From: Atrina japonica
Taxonomy: Eukaryota > Mollusca > Bivalvia > Pterioida > Pinnidae
Direction: 5' to 3'
Assembly: GCA_030159075.1 (NCBI GenBank)
Contig: BROG01000630.1
Span: 1-64,000, forward strand
DNA length: 64,000 nt
A program made the position numbers and the translations under genes. Under the pieces are notes generated by a model. It was not told the DNA's origin. It was given only the letters and a program-made list of their open reading frames with translations, and did not search any database. Positions 13,302 to 25,915 of this stretch are shown piece by piece. Position 1 is the first letter of the stretch. Each line of letters opens with the position of its first letter.

Positions 13302-13718
13302 GTATATACAGATGAAGTGGAGATGAGTGAAGCTGCCAACCAACCCACAAAGTCCACAACATTCATACAACTCGCACAACCCACACAGACTACTCCAACC
13401 ACACAGACTACTCCAACCACACAACCCACACAGACTTCTCCATCCACACAACCCATACAGACTACTCGAACCACACAAGCCATACAGACTACTCCTTCCA
13501 TAAGACTTCTCCATCCACACAATCCATACAGACTACTCCAACCACACAACCCATACAGACTACTCTATCCACACAATCCATACAGACTACTCCATCCACA
13601 CAGACTACTCCATTCACACCACCCGCTGATAATACACCCAAACAGTCCTCTCAGGTGGTTGACAAGATTGAATCAACAGGATTTTCAATTGTTTGGAAAA
13701 TAATAACCATAATTGGTG
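13302..13718 (+). pseudogene. Exon of a single-pass membrane protein: Thr/Pro/Gln-rich stalk and transmembrane start (frameshift in the repeat)
   Basis: The exon starts after AAATTAG and ends before a consensus donor GTAAGT at 13719. The first part reads VYTDEVEMSEAANQPTKS and then repeats of TQPIQTTPT, encoded by a 27-bp unit. Around 13500-13505 a repeat unit is short by ten bases, shifting the frame by one; after it the TTP/TQ pattern resumes in the other frame and leads to DNTPKQSSQVVDKIES and GFSIVWKIITIIG, the start of a membrane helix. The Thr/Pro-rich repeat is typical of mucin-like, O-glycosylated stalks. Because the sequence is open on both sides in matching frames, the break may be a null allele or an assembly error in a variable repeat. 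Upstream exons were not found. Confidence 0.55.
13370..13612. repeat. 27-bp coding minisatellite
   Basis: About nine imperfect 27-base units (CACACAACCCATACAGACTA plus CTCCAAC/ATC) encoding nine-residue Thr-rich repeats. Unit length is a multiple of three, as expected for a repeat kept in a coding region; one unit near 13500 breaks this. Confidence 0.85.
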
Positions 13719-14063
13719 GTAAGTATGTGTATGTGTATATTGTAAGTTTCCCAGTGAAGTTTACGTACTAAATTACATTTAATCCTTAGTACCTGGTATT
13801 TCGGTACCAGCTATTCATTTTATACTAAAGTAATATTTGGCACTGTTAACATCATTTAAATTCAAAATTTTTTCTAAAGCTAAGATAGTCATTTTTTACA
13901 GTGGTTACTCTTAGACGGATTTCGGCTATACTTTTAGAGATATTATTTGGCCTTGTATAATACCACTTTCTCTTTAGAAAATACACATAACTTTTAAATT
14001 ATATATATCATCAACATAATCAATAACATTTTATTTACAAATATTTTTAATGATTCTTTTTAG

Positions 14064-14215
14064 ACTCTTTTTCTATTGTGGCAAGTACAATTTATGGTGT
14101 GAAAACATTTATTAAATATGTCACCAACAAACAGAAGAGTGTTATTAGGAAGCCAATCTATGATGATAATTTTGAAAATATCGGCTTTCGAGAAATTATT
14201 TATACCAGAAATTAA
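14064..14215 (+). CDS. Last exon of the membrane protein: end of transmembrane helix and cytoplasmic tail
   Basis: After TGATTCTTTTTAG the exon continues in phase with the donor at 13718 (one base carried over) and reads DSFSIVASTIYGVKTFIKY, then TNKQKSVIRKPIYDDNFEN and ends RN before TAA. Together with the previous exon this gives one hydrophobic segment followed by a basic patch and a short tail of about 35 residues with Tyr in PIYDDN, the layout of a type I membrane protein. Phase agreement and canonical splice sites support a real gene. I do not recognise the family. Confidence 0.5.
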
Positions 14216-14920
14216 TTTACATTTTAGTGCTTGATGTTTTAACGCTATGTTCAAAAAACACTTTTTCAGTTTGTTAAAAAATTTGTTTAAATTTTTAAAA
14301 GTTTACTTAAGATTATTACACGATTTTTTAATTTACAGATTGTTTGGTAGAATATACGGAAATGATAGCTACGTTTTTTATTTTAATTTTGATTTAAAAA
14401 CTATATAATCATTTTAATATTTTCAGACATATATATATATATATATAGACCTAATGTGATTCAAAACAGAAGCACAAGAACTAGGTATAATTTGAGACCA
14501 TTATCATAATTTTACCTTTTTCATATGCTTAGAACCATTATATTAAATTTTTTCCTGTTCATATGCTTAGGACCATTATCTTAAATTCTATTCTGTTCAT
14601 AATTTTAAGACCATTATATTAAATTTTCCTGGTTCATATGCTTAGGACCATTATGTTAAATTTATCCTGGTTCATATGCTTAGGACCATTATATTAAATT
14701 TTTCCTGGTTCATATGCTTAGGACCATTATATTAAATTTTTCCTGGTTCATATGCTTAGGACCATTATATTGTATTATAAAATGTAATATCAGTTGCTGT
14801 TTTTTGTTTTATAAACAATTTGAGATTGTAATATTAATTATTGTTTTGTGATTTATACAGTTTTGTTTTTATTCTTGTTGTATTTGTTTCATGAAAATAA
14901 ATTATTTTCACATTGTGTCA
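14216..14920 (+). other. Probable 3' UTR with a 38-bp minisatellite and polyadenylation signal
   Basis: Downstream of the stop lies AT-rich sequence with about seven copies of a 38-base unit (14497-14772, core TTCATATGCTTAGGACCATT). AATAAA occurs within AAAATAAATTA near 14895, followed by the GT-rich TGTGTCAGTGTTG, a plausible cleavage context. Confidence 0.35.
14497..14772. repeat. 38-bp minisatellite, about seven copies
   Basis: Repeats of TTCATATGCTTAGGACCATT followed by ATATTAAATTTTTCCTGG; the first three copies are the most diverged. Confidence 0.9.
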
Positions 14921-15169
14921 GTGTTGCCTTTGATTCAACTATTTAACATACAAGTCTTATGATCTCAAATCACTTTGTCATTTTATAATTCAAAGTTGAA
15001 TGATTGATATGTGATTTATATTAACTTGATACTTTTCTATGACAAAAAACATTCACCTTGTAAGAATTATATTGAAGTACATCTATTGTAAGAAAATTTA
15101 CCTTGTAATAAGATACCAACACATAATTACAATGTAATAATTATGTTCCTGCTGAAAAATCACTATTGT

Positions 15170-16815
15170 GAGGAGTCGTGAGGGGCTATAGGTTTACTAT
15201 GGACTTGAAGTGCTATAGGTTTACTATAGTGAGGAGCCATTTGTGGAACTGGAGCTATAGGTTCACTATGGGATTGAGGAGCTATAGGTTTACTATAGAC
15301 TTGAGAAGCTATAGGTTTACTATAGACTTGAGGAGCTATAGGTTTTTAAAGTGAGGAGCCATTTGTGGAACTGAGGAGCTATAGGTTTACTATGGACTTG
15401 AGGAGCTATAGGTTTACTATAGACTTGAGGAGCTATAGGTTTACTATAGACTTGAGGAGCTATAGGTTTACTATAGACTTGAGGAGCTATAGGTTTACTA
15501 TAGACTTGAGGAGCTATAGGTTTACTATAGACTTGAGGAGCTATAGGTTTACTATAGACTTGAGGAGCTATAGGTTTACTATAGACTTGAGGAGCTATAG
15601 GTTTACTATAGACTTGAGGAGCTATAGGTTTTTAAAGTGAGGAGCCATTTGTGGAACTGAGGAGCTATAGGTTTACTATGGACTTGAGGAGCTATAGGTT
15701 TACTATAGACTTGAGGAGCTATAGGTTTTTAAAGTGAGGAGCCATTTGTGGAACTGAGGAGCCATAGGTTCACTATGGGCTTGAGGAGCTATAGGTTTAC
15801 TATGGACTTGAGGAGCTATAGATTTACTGACTTGAGGCGCTATAGGTTTACTATAGTGATGAGCCATTTGTGGAACTGGAGCTATAGGTTCACTATGGGC
15901 TTGAGGAGCTATAGGTTTACTATGGACTTGAGGCGCTTTAGGTTTACTATGGACTTGAGGAGCTATAGGTTTACTATAGACTTGAGGAGCTATAGGTTTA
16001 CTATGGACTTGAGGAGCTATAGGTTTACTATGGACTTGAGGAGCTATAGGTTCACTATGGGCTTGAGGAGCTATAGGTTTACTATAGACTTGAGGAGCTA
16101 TAGGTTTACTATAGACTTGAGGAGCTATAAGTTTTTAAAGTGAGGAGCCATTTGTGGAACTCAGGAGCAATAGGTTTACTATGGACTTGAGGAGCTTTAG
16201 GTTTACTATGGACTTGAGGAGCTATAGGTTTACTATGGACTTGAGGAGCAATAGGTTTACTATGGACTTGAGGAGCAATAGGTTTACTATGGACTTGAGG
16301 AGCTTTAGGTTTACTATGGACTTGAGGAGCTATAGGTTTACTATGGACTTGAGGAGCAATAGGTTTACTATGGACTTGAGGAGCTTTAGGTTTACTATGG
16401 ACTTGAGGAGCTTTAGGTTTACTATGGACTTGAGGCGCTTTAGGTTTACTATGGACTTGAGGAGCTATAGGTTTTTAAAGTGAGGAGCCATTTGTGGAAC
16501 TGAGGAGCCATAGGTTCACTACGGGCTTGAGGAGCTATAGGTTTACTATAGTGATGAGCCATTTGTGGAACTAAGGAGCTATAGGTTCACTATGGGCTTG
16601 AGGCGCTATAGGCTTACTATGGACGTGGGGAGCTATAGGTTTACTATGGACTTGAGGAGCTATAGGTTTACTATAGTGAGGAGCCATTTGTGGAACTGAG
16701 GAGCTACAGGTTCACTATGGGCTTGAGGAGCTATAGCTTTACTATAGTGAGGAGCCATGAGTGTACGTGAGGAGCTATAGGTTTACTATAGACTGAGGAG
16801 CCGTGAGGAGCGTGA
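15170..16815. repeat. Large 27-bp minisatellite with higher-order structure
   Basis: Sixty or so 27-base units with core GAGGAGCTATAGGTTTACTA. Runs of the standard unit are interrupted by a variant cassette containing GTGAGGAGCCATTTGTGGAA at about 15223, 15352, 15639, 15736, 15853, 16139, 16480, 16551 and 16676. One frame is open over long stretches as the nonapeptide LRSYRFT(I/M)D, closed at each cassette by SYRFLK-stop; this follows from the 27-base period and is not evidence for a gene. Confidence 0.95.
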
Positions 16816-18015
16816 GTGGCAGACCCCCCATTTTACATCTACTTTTGACAGGACAGAAAATTGTCGTGTCAATTAGTAGTTGTTTTAGAGGAACCTTTAA
16901 GGAACATTACTATTAGTTGGATCGTCATTGCGCGTGGTCAACTGTCTTATAGGGATATTGGAAGTAGTCTTTGAATGATAATTACTTAAATAATTACACT
17001 GCTATGCCATAAGCCTATGACATAAAACCCCGTCTATCTTGACATATTCACATAAATTTCGTACAGCAAAAACTGATAGAAATATGCCATCGACAACTTC
17101 GTAATTTTCAAACGAAATTGCACTGCTTCCAAACACCACACGATTGCCATGTATATAGCTATACTTTTAACCCACTAAAACACGTGTAACGTACGACATG
17201 GTCACTAATAACTGTTGAATATTTATTTTATTTTCTATTGTGAAAATATACTTGGGTTATTTTTCTATGGTAGAAAATGTACCTGGGTCATTTTTCTATG
17301 GTGAAAAATATTTCCGTGCCTATTCTATATCCGTAAAAGAGTTATCTGGAAACGGGTAATTTTTCCTACTGGTATGGGTCAATATACCTTTTTGGAATTG
17401 ATTTTTTTCTGTTCCAGTTAAACATTTTATCTTATATATGACCTGGAATCTAGATACCATGTAGTGCTAGATGCAGATGTGAAAAGCAGCCTACAAAAAA
17501 GTGACCGCACTTGTAGTCGTTACAAGGAAGAATTCCAACACCTATCAACAAATAAATCCTAGTAGAAGAACTGAGACAAGATATCATTGAATGTTGTCAA
17601 TGTAAATATTACGAAACCGGAAGCAATCTAACCGATATTCACTTGAGATCACATGATATGAACACTAACTATGCCGACAAAACTGAACGGAATAGAACAA
17701 ACCGAAAAAGCGTAACGGGTATTCATGATTCCTACGTAGAATAATGATCGAGCCCGGGTAGTTTTTCTATGTGCTTGAGAACTAAGTCATCGGTGTAACC
17801 ATAATTCCTACGTTATTGTGTACAAATCAGTAAAATGATGGGTACGACTCTTCCAATTGTTTTGGTTACGAGTTAGTCAACCGTAGGCATGAATTAGCCA
17901 AAGAGGATACGAGTAGAGATGGGCACAAATTGAGATGGGTCAGTGTTTACCAACATTCCACAAAGAAGTAAACACGTTCCCATACAGGTAGCAAATAAAC
18001 AAAACACAAAAAAAA
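16816..18015. other. No gene seen
   Basis: AT-rich. A short degenerate repeat (ATTTTTCTATGGTGAAAA) occurs three times at 17225-17315. Confidence 0.5.
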
Positions 18016-18474
18016 GACGTCAGATGTTTTGTATGAGAAACGACGTTGTTTTCTCACGTAAAATATGACATCACAATCGATACCTGCTGACATGCAATAT
18101 TACTCTGACTAATGAAAATACAGACACAGTCGGCCAACTATCATAATACTGAAATCACACATCATCACTTCACTATAGAGCTCAATGGAGAGAAAGATTT
18201 CCATAATACTGAATTCAGTATTAAACTACTGAAAACTTTCACCCATGCAGACAGCCCTCAAGACGTCTCTTTGTTTTGTTTTTTTGTTTTTTGTTTTTTT
18301 GCAATAGACCAACCAGTCTTTTTTATCGATATAGAAATGCATTTATATGTATATATCGATGTAAGCTAGTAAGGATGTTCATCTCTATATCCAGCCCACC
18401 ATCAACAGATGGTGGGCTATTCATATGGCCCTGCATCCTTGGTCTGTCCGTCGTCAGTCCGTCCTGAACAATTC

Positions 18475-19250
18475 TTGTTACCGCTATTTCTCAGAAAGGA
18501 CTGGAGGGATCTCCTTGAAATTTGATAGGAAGGTTCCCCTTGAGGTCTAGTTGTGCATATTACATTTTTTTGAGAGATCGGAATCTAACATGGCCGACAG
18601 GCGGCCATCTTGGATTTTGACCAAATGAAGTTTCTTACCGCTATTTCTCAGAAAGGACTACGGGATCTCCTTGAAATTGGACAAGAAGGTTCCCCTTGAG
18701 GTATTATTGTGCATATTACATTTTCAGAGAGATCGGAATCCAACATGGTCGACAGGCGGCCATGTTGGATTTGGACCAAAGGAATTTTGTTACAGCTATT
18801 TCTCAGAAAGTACTGAAGGAATCTCCCTGAAATTTGACATGAAAGTTCCCCTTGAGGTCTAGTTACGCATATTACATTTTCAAAGAGATCGGTATCCAAC
18901 ATGTCCGACAGGTGGCCATCTTGGATTTTGACCAAAGGAAGTTTGTTACCGCTACTTCTCAGAAAGGACTGAAGGGATCTCCTTGAAATTTGACACAAAG
19001 GTTCCCCTTGAGGTATTAATGTGCATATGACATTTTCAAAGAGATCGGTATCCAACATGGCTGAGAGGTGGCCATCTTGGATTTTGACAATGGAAGTATG
19101 TATTTCTCAGAATGTACTGAAGGAATCTTTTCGAAATTGATTATGGAGGCCCCCCTGAGGTCTAGATCATGATGTGCATATTCCATTTTCAGAGAGATCA
19201 TGATCCAAGATGGACACCTGTCGGCCATGTTGAATTCCATTCTCTCTTAA
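18475..19250. repeat. ~155-bp tandem repeat, five copies
   Basis: Units begin near 18475, 18634, 18788, 18944 and 19096 at a block like TTACCGCTATTTCTCAGAAA and include CTCCTTGAAATTTGA, GGTTCCCCTTGAGGT, GAGATCGG and GGCCATCTTGGATTTTGACC. The last unit is the most diverged. This sequence type is a common dispersed repeat of aquatic animals. Confidence 0.9.
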
Positions 19251-19539
19251 AATGTAATATGTTCAGTTCAAGTTCAGTTTCGCTATAATCTTGTGAAAAA
19301 AGTATTTCACAGAAATATGGATTTAAATTCAATGTTGAGACACAAAGTAAGAGAAAAGAGGAGAAAAAAACAGTCTGTCATAGATCAGACATACAACATT
19401 TCCCCCTGGGATCTCTTGTTAATCACTGTACCACTGGTTCTCACATAAGAAAACTCATAATGTGAGTCACATATTGAGCAACATCTGCATCTGATATCAT
19501 CTCAATATGGTGCGCCGTTTTAGTATTTATTCACTATTT

Positions 19540-20580
19540 TCTGATATCACAAATTCACTTTTGATATAAAAACTTCGATTTGATAGAAATTCGGTTTTTT
19601 GGTATCAGAAAATAATTTTTGATATCAAAAATCATTTTCTGATATAAAAATATGTAGTATTATTTGATATCAAGAATCGAATTTATGATATCAAAAAATG
19701 AGCTTTTGATATAAAAATAGCCTCTATTTTCTGATATCAAGAATTCGACTTTTTGATATCACAATATACGAATTTCTGATATCAAAAACTGTGATTTTTT
19801 TATATCAGAAAATACCCAATAACAACATAAATAAATGATCCCTGTCAGGACCGGGGTAAATTCTCATATTAGTTTTATGTGTATTTAAAAAAAAGAACTT
19901 TATAGTTATTGATTGTTTTTAACTTTAGACGAAATAATCAAACAAGCTAAGCCCATCTTGAATGTTAAATTTTGAGCAGTAGGCCTAGGCCTAGCCAAAA
20001 ATTCTCAACCAAACGGGCAATTAACACGGCGGATGGAAGCAAGTGAAGACCAGCTGCTGAGCAAGACATACTGAACACAATCAATGGTCCGCAGTAAATA
20101 AGGCCTAATAACACGCGGTCTAATATCTGGCGGGAAATCTTAGGAGCAGTAATTATTGTATGATACAATTCTGATAGTAAATAAAGATAATTTCTGATAT
20201 CAAAAATGGAATTTGTGATACCAAGAATTCGAATTTCTCATATCAAAAATCATTTCTTCATATCAGAAATTCAAATCTTGATATTAAAAAATTGAATTTG
20301 TGATATCAAATAACATTACATATTTTGATATCAGAAAATGTTTTTCTGATATCAAAAATTCATATTTTATATCAAAAATCGAATTTCTGATATCTAGAAT
20401 TCGTTGTGATATCAGAAATTCGCTTTTTGAATATCAGAAAATGATTTTTTTATATCAAAAATTCGATTTTTTGATATCAGAAAATGATTTTTTGATATAA
20501 AAAATTGTTTTCTGATATAAAAAAATGATTTTTTTTATATAAAACAATTTTCTGATATCAGAAAACAGTCAAAATTGTTG
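19540..20580. repeat. Dense TGATATCA palindrome repeat, block 1
   Basis: Many short units of the form TTTTTGATATCAGAAA or its complement, spaced about 18-25 bases, interrupted at 19810-20190 by unrelated sequence. Each unit is a palindrome, so the whole region is self-complementary. Confidence 0.85.
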
Positions 20581-20839
20581 TATGTTGATGTTTCCATGTG
20601 AATATTCAAAATCTGGAGATTCACTAATATAACAATTTTGACTGCTCCTAGTTACATGGATCTTTTAAATAAACAATAATAAAGATAAATTCTACTCATT
20701 TCTATCTTTTGTCTATTATTTTCTGGTACCATGGCCCCAAAATACACGCGTTCTGATATTGTCATTTATTACTATATAATGCAAGATATAAACTCTGTAA
20801 AAAACACCTAGAGGTATGGGACGTCGTTTTAGTATTTAT

Positions 20840-21085
20840 TCACTATTTTTTTATATCAGAAATTCAAATTTCTGATATCAGAATTTTTTATACCAAAAAT
20901 TCATTTGTTTTATATCAGAAAACATTTTTATATCAAATAATCATTTTCTGATATCAAAAAATCGAATTTCAGGTATCAAAAAATCTAATTTCTGATATCA
21001 AAAAAAGAATTTCTAATATCAAAACGAATTCTTGATATCAGAAATTCGATTTTATTATATCAGCAAAAACATTTTCTGATAACGC
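20840..21085. repeat. Dense TGATATCA palindrome repeat, block 2
   Basis: Same unit type as block 1. Both blocks are preceded by the same sequence, CGTTTTAGTATTTATTCACT (19517 and 20829), so one is a duplicate of the other or both derive from one element. Confidence 0.85.
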
Positions 21086-21338
21086 GTGTAGCTTGTCAAT
21101 ACCCTAGGGGTTGACAAGGAAATCATTCCCCGTTAAAATGAATGAAAAATCTGTGAACAAAGGGAGAAATCTTCTCTCCATTGAGGTCTATAGTGAAGTG
21201 ATGATAAAAGTGTGATTCCAGTATTTTGATAGTTGGCCCACTTTCACTCATGTGTCTGTATTTTCGTTAGTCAGAGTAATATCCCATGTCAGCAGGTATC
21301 GATTGTGATGTCATATTTTACACATAACATCTGACGTC

Positions 21339-22878
21339 ACAATGGATACCTTTTCTCAATTTACACACAAACAAATGACATCATAATCGATACCTGCTAT
21401 GAGGGGAAATAACTCTGAAAATACTGAATAATATTACCTCGCAAAAACGGAAAATACATGTATACTAGTACATGTATTTCGAAAATCAAAGCATCATGTT
21501 TGTCATAACGTCTGGTTGAAAGTTGTCATGTTGACAGTTCAAGAAGTAAATCAAGGCAAGATGAGTTGGCGGTTACTAGTAAATACGATATTCATTCCTG
21601 GCTGTATGCGCAGCTGCTGTAGCTGCCCATATGGGACATGCATACAGGAAAGAGGTACAAAATGGCCCAGGTGGATCATATGGCATACTCCAATTATGTC
21701 TCCTAAACGACTGTTTATTCATTCCAATCAAACGCCCAGGAATATTCACGTGACTATAAAGCTGTAACGGCTCGAAAACAATGATTAACCCTTGTTACAA
21801 AAAGAATGAGATTTGAATCTTTTTTTTCAGCACTATCTGATCTATGGTAAATATTTAGATTTTTGTTACGTTTCTTCATTGTATATTTTCCTTCAGCAAA
21901 AGCGTCTGTAGGCCTACTGTAATTTAGTATTATATATCACTTATACATTGTCATTACCGCCATCATTTCCACTTACAATGTCTAACGTCTGTAGCACAGA
22001 GAATTGTAGACCTAAACCTGTGTTGGGGCAAAATGACCCACTTTGATTGGGTCAAAATGGTCGGGTAGGCCAATTTATCTCACAGTAAATTTACACGGTC
22101 AGCCTATTTAGAAATATAACATGGACATCAAGCCAATCCAACAAAAAAAAAAAAAATAAATAAATACAAACATTTAAAATACAGGGAACCGCTGGATAAA
22201 ACGAAGAAGAAAGATATGGATAAACTGAAAAGAATTCAAAGCAAAAACGTAACAGAATAAAAGGGCAGGGAAACAAGAAGAAGTAGAATTTAAAGAAAAC
22301 CTGCAAAGAAAAATAGATAAAATAAATCCAAAAGTTGACAAAACAGTGTCAGTCCGGATGACTCAAGCATGCAGTTCCGACGATGAAAATGACACGTGCT
22401 TCGAGATTTATAGTAAATTTAGCACTGATCTTTATTTAGAGCAATGAGCATGCAAGAAGTGAGCTCATGATGGTTGAGGCGGTGTCTGTGATGCTGACGA
22501 CGGATTGGTGTTTGACATTTGTCGTTAGATATTCCTGTCATTCGGGACTTATATTGTCTCTTTGATTTTAACTGGCTATTAATGTCATTGTTTTCCTTAT
22601 TTCGTATGAATAAGAATAACATTTATATTTTGACTTTTATATAAAGTTTCTAATTGTGCATTTGGCCCAATGAGAAATGACTTCAAACCTTAAGGTTGCC
22701 AGTACTTACTTTGAGGTCAACATGATGAAATGATGACCGGAGACCTGGTTAATCGATGTTACCTGACTTGACCTGACAGGTCAGATCGCAGAGACTACTA
22801 GGTCGAGGGGACTGAGTTCACCATCATGATCTCATAGAAAGCTGGTGTTTTATTACATGTATACCGACATTATGAATA

Positions 22879-22967
<89 letters not shown>

Positions 22968-23499
22968 GTCATATATGAATGTCATTCTTGTAAATTGGTT
23001 GACAAAATTTAATCAGTTGATTATGAACTAAATGAAAAGGCATATCCATCCTCTGGCCTTTTATTATCCATAATGACCGAACAACATTTGAAGCACGCTT
23101 CCTTAATGTCAGATGCCGCGTAGTGATACAAATTAGTAAAAATAATTTATAAACTATAACTGATAACTAAAATGTCCCTCCAGGGCTTCAGCACAAAACT
23201 GAGACAGAGGAAGTCAAATGAGATTTAGTAAGGAACAAAGTACTTCCATGAAATGAATGAATACACATTTGCATGCGCAAGCTGACTTTTCCCCATAGTA
23301 TCCGGTTCAACTCGCTTATACATTTTATGCGTATGGTCCACGCAATAATCTTGGTTGTTGCTTAACAGTGTACATTTGATATAATAAACAACAAGCAATT
23401 TGAATGAGGAGGGGTAGTCAAGAGGCAAGTATATAGGAGTGCACTGTATACACAAAGCGAGTCGACCGCACATAACAAAAGAACGGGTATAAACATCAT
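21339..23499. other. No gene seen; contains a (TA)n run
   Basis: AT-rich DNA; (TA)n at 22883-22967. Open frames show no recognisable features. Confidence 0.5.
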
Positions 23500-24320
23500 T
23501 AGGGGACGACCATTTGATTTGGGGGGGGGGGGGGGCTAGGATTACAAAAAAAAGGCAGGACCAGTGTTCGTGTTGAAAAAAAAATCCAGGATTAGCAATT
23601 GGTCAAAATAAAAATGCAGAATGCAACTTTTAAAAAAGTCAGGACCACATGACCAAAACTTTTGGTAATTTATCTATTAATTTTCCAACTTCTTATTTAA
23701 AAAAACAGCGAAATCTCGCCATTACGACCACCTATCTGACTCAAAGTGGTCTGATTAGAGAAGTGGTCTCTTAAGTAAGTTTCTGTACTGATTCAACATT
23801 AATTAAGAGAATGGAAATTCATGGTCTTAATTGTGAAGTGATCTCCTAAGCGAGGTGTTATTTAGGTTTTAATCATATTTTGTAAAATTCCGGGCTTTTG
23901 AGTTTATTTTAATTTACAGTACATATAGTAAATCCATATAACCTGGCGGGATAGAGTCTTATGAACCCTTTCTTGACCTGGACGAATTTAACTTTTAGGT
24001 AATAAAGCATGACATTAAAATCACACTGACTGGATCCAATTGTATCTACTTGTTGACATACATAAAGCCTATCCTCTACAAAAAAAATGGAGAGCGTAGC
24101 GAGCTAAAAAATTGAAGAAAGAAATATGGCGAGCGAAGCAAGTCGAATATTTTTAAACATTAATTAATTTTCACCACAACTTTGGCACCAGATAAGGTCA
24201 AATTATTTATTTTCTTGCTAGTCGAGGACAGATTATTTATTTTCAATATTTTCAAGGCTAGAATATTTATTTCCAAAATCTGCCAGCTCCCACCCCTCAG
24301 AATCAAATGGTCGTCCCCTA
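23500..24320. mobile_element. Non-autonomous DNA element with 20-bp terminal inverted repeats
   Basis: The left end TAGGGGACGACCATTTGATT is matched exactly in reverse complement by the right end, 821 bases in total. TA at both tips would fit a TA target duplication. The interior holds a G15 run (23521-23535), AT-rich sequence and GAGCGTAGCGAGC / GCGAGCGAAGCAAG (24085-24140) but no coding frame. A related pair of ends occurs at 41571 and 46130. Confidence 0.75.
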
Positions 24321-24892
24321 AAGAATAGGGAATAAATTCAACAACGGTTTGTTTTTGTTGAACACATTTCATTTCATTGATAGAAATGGGATTGGGCATA
24401 ACTTAAACCAACATTAATTGTGCCCTCTCCCTAGTACGATAACAAACAAAAAATGTGTCACAGATCACAGGCGTCGGAACCGGGGAAACTAGGGGGGCGG
24501 GGCTTTCCCCACCCCTTTTTTTGCAAAGATAGACATAGGTGATAAAAATTGGAGCTTAGCCCCCAAACGTTTCTGGCGTGTGTATGTGTTTTAAGTTGGT
24601 TTAGCCACACCCCCCAACTTTAAATTTGCTTCCGACACTGATGCAGATGATGGTATGTACAATGCTTGTATAACCATTTTCAAGTAAACTTTCAAGTGAA
24701 AAAAAGAAACGAAGGAAAAGATGATGATGATGATGATGATGGTTTGTAATGTTATTCAGTTGTTATAACTTGTGTCCGAACTCTGTTTTCAAACAACAAG
24801 TTTAAATCAATATCACAAATTGTCATCGGCAGCTGGTGGTCTAGTAAATTACAATTAATGTTTGTTAGACCAGACATTGTGGCACTGAAAAT

Positions 24893-25030
<138 letters not shown>

Positions 25031-25909
25031 TAAAGTGAGTAATGACAATAAGAAACCAGTTAGTAGTTTCATTAATAACGCACAGACGAACGTGCACATA
25101 CACATAATGATCCCCACACACAAAACGCACACAATGCCCTGCCCCCCCCCCCCCCCCCCCACATACACACACACAAACACACACGCGCGCGCGCGCGAGC
25201 GCGTATAACCGTAATATGAATAAGATGTCAAATGGGAATAAAAGCAACAATATCCAAATCAAGCAAGTATATACTAGTACAGTGTTTCCATAAAAAGAAA
25301 GACCAATATTCCAAAAACATTACCAAATAAAATCAGTTTAACGAGCTTAAACATCAGAACTGTACAACAAAAGTCGTGAAACTGAAATGGGTAAAAAATA
25401 GACAATTATACAAAGAACAATATATGGGTTAATTCGAGATACCATTTATTCGATACAGAATTTCCCATTAAGATGTTACAATGGATCTATTTCTTTTACT
25501 TGCAGATTGCGTTAGCTGGACCGATTTCTCCAACATTTCATTGTCAACTTTCCGACTATTTCATTTATCAGGTTGAGCATGCACATGAAGGTTTCTGAAT
25601 GATTTCAAACTGGAGGTCCTAGTATGAACATGTAATCCTGAACAAGAATTTAACGAAACCTTATTTCACACATTTTGACCTCGAAATAAGGAGAAATGTT
25701 GATATTTATGAAAATGCTTTATAAATATTATTATAATTTTCCGATTTTACCGCATATAAAACCAAATCAAAATTTCGATACAATACACTGTAATTTGCAT
25801 TTTAGAAGTAGTTTTGCAATACACGTTGAACCACACGTGCATTTAGTATCGATATGAAATTAAGGAACGGCGAGCCATGTCTGCGTAATATGAATATGTA
25901 TCCGCTGAC

Positions 25910-25915
25910 CATGGT
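25910..25915. other. Target site duplication, left (CATGGT)
   Basis: Identical to 41479-41484. Six bases is the duplication length made by Polinton integrases. Confidence 0.88.

Larger units (their letters stand above)
18016..21338. mobile_element. Foldback structure: 3.3-kb segment with ~180-bp inverted ends
   Basis: 18016-18202 is closely matched, in reverse complement, by 21165-21338; both arms contain GACGTCAGATGTT at the outer edge, ATCGATACCTGCTGACATG, ATTACTCTGACTAA and CTCAATGGAGAGA at the inner edge. The left arm has about 30 extra bases. Inside lie a 155-bp tandem array and long blocks of GATATC palindromes, and no protein-coding gene. A direct partial copy of the arm core also follows the right arm (21373-21400). 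Confidence 0.7.

Noticed and set aside
15365..16483. Three consecutive frames of LRSYRFTID nonapeptide repeats
   Set aside because: A 27-base period keeps one frame open automatically; no start context, splice sites or flanking coding sequence.
15170..16815. CRISPR-like array
   Set aside because: Units are head-to-tail without unique spacers, and the host is an animal. The same applies to the arrays at 1921, 4654, 58047 and 62877.
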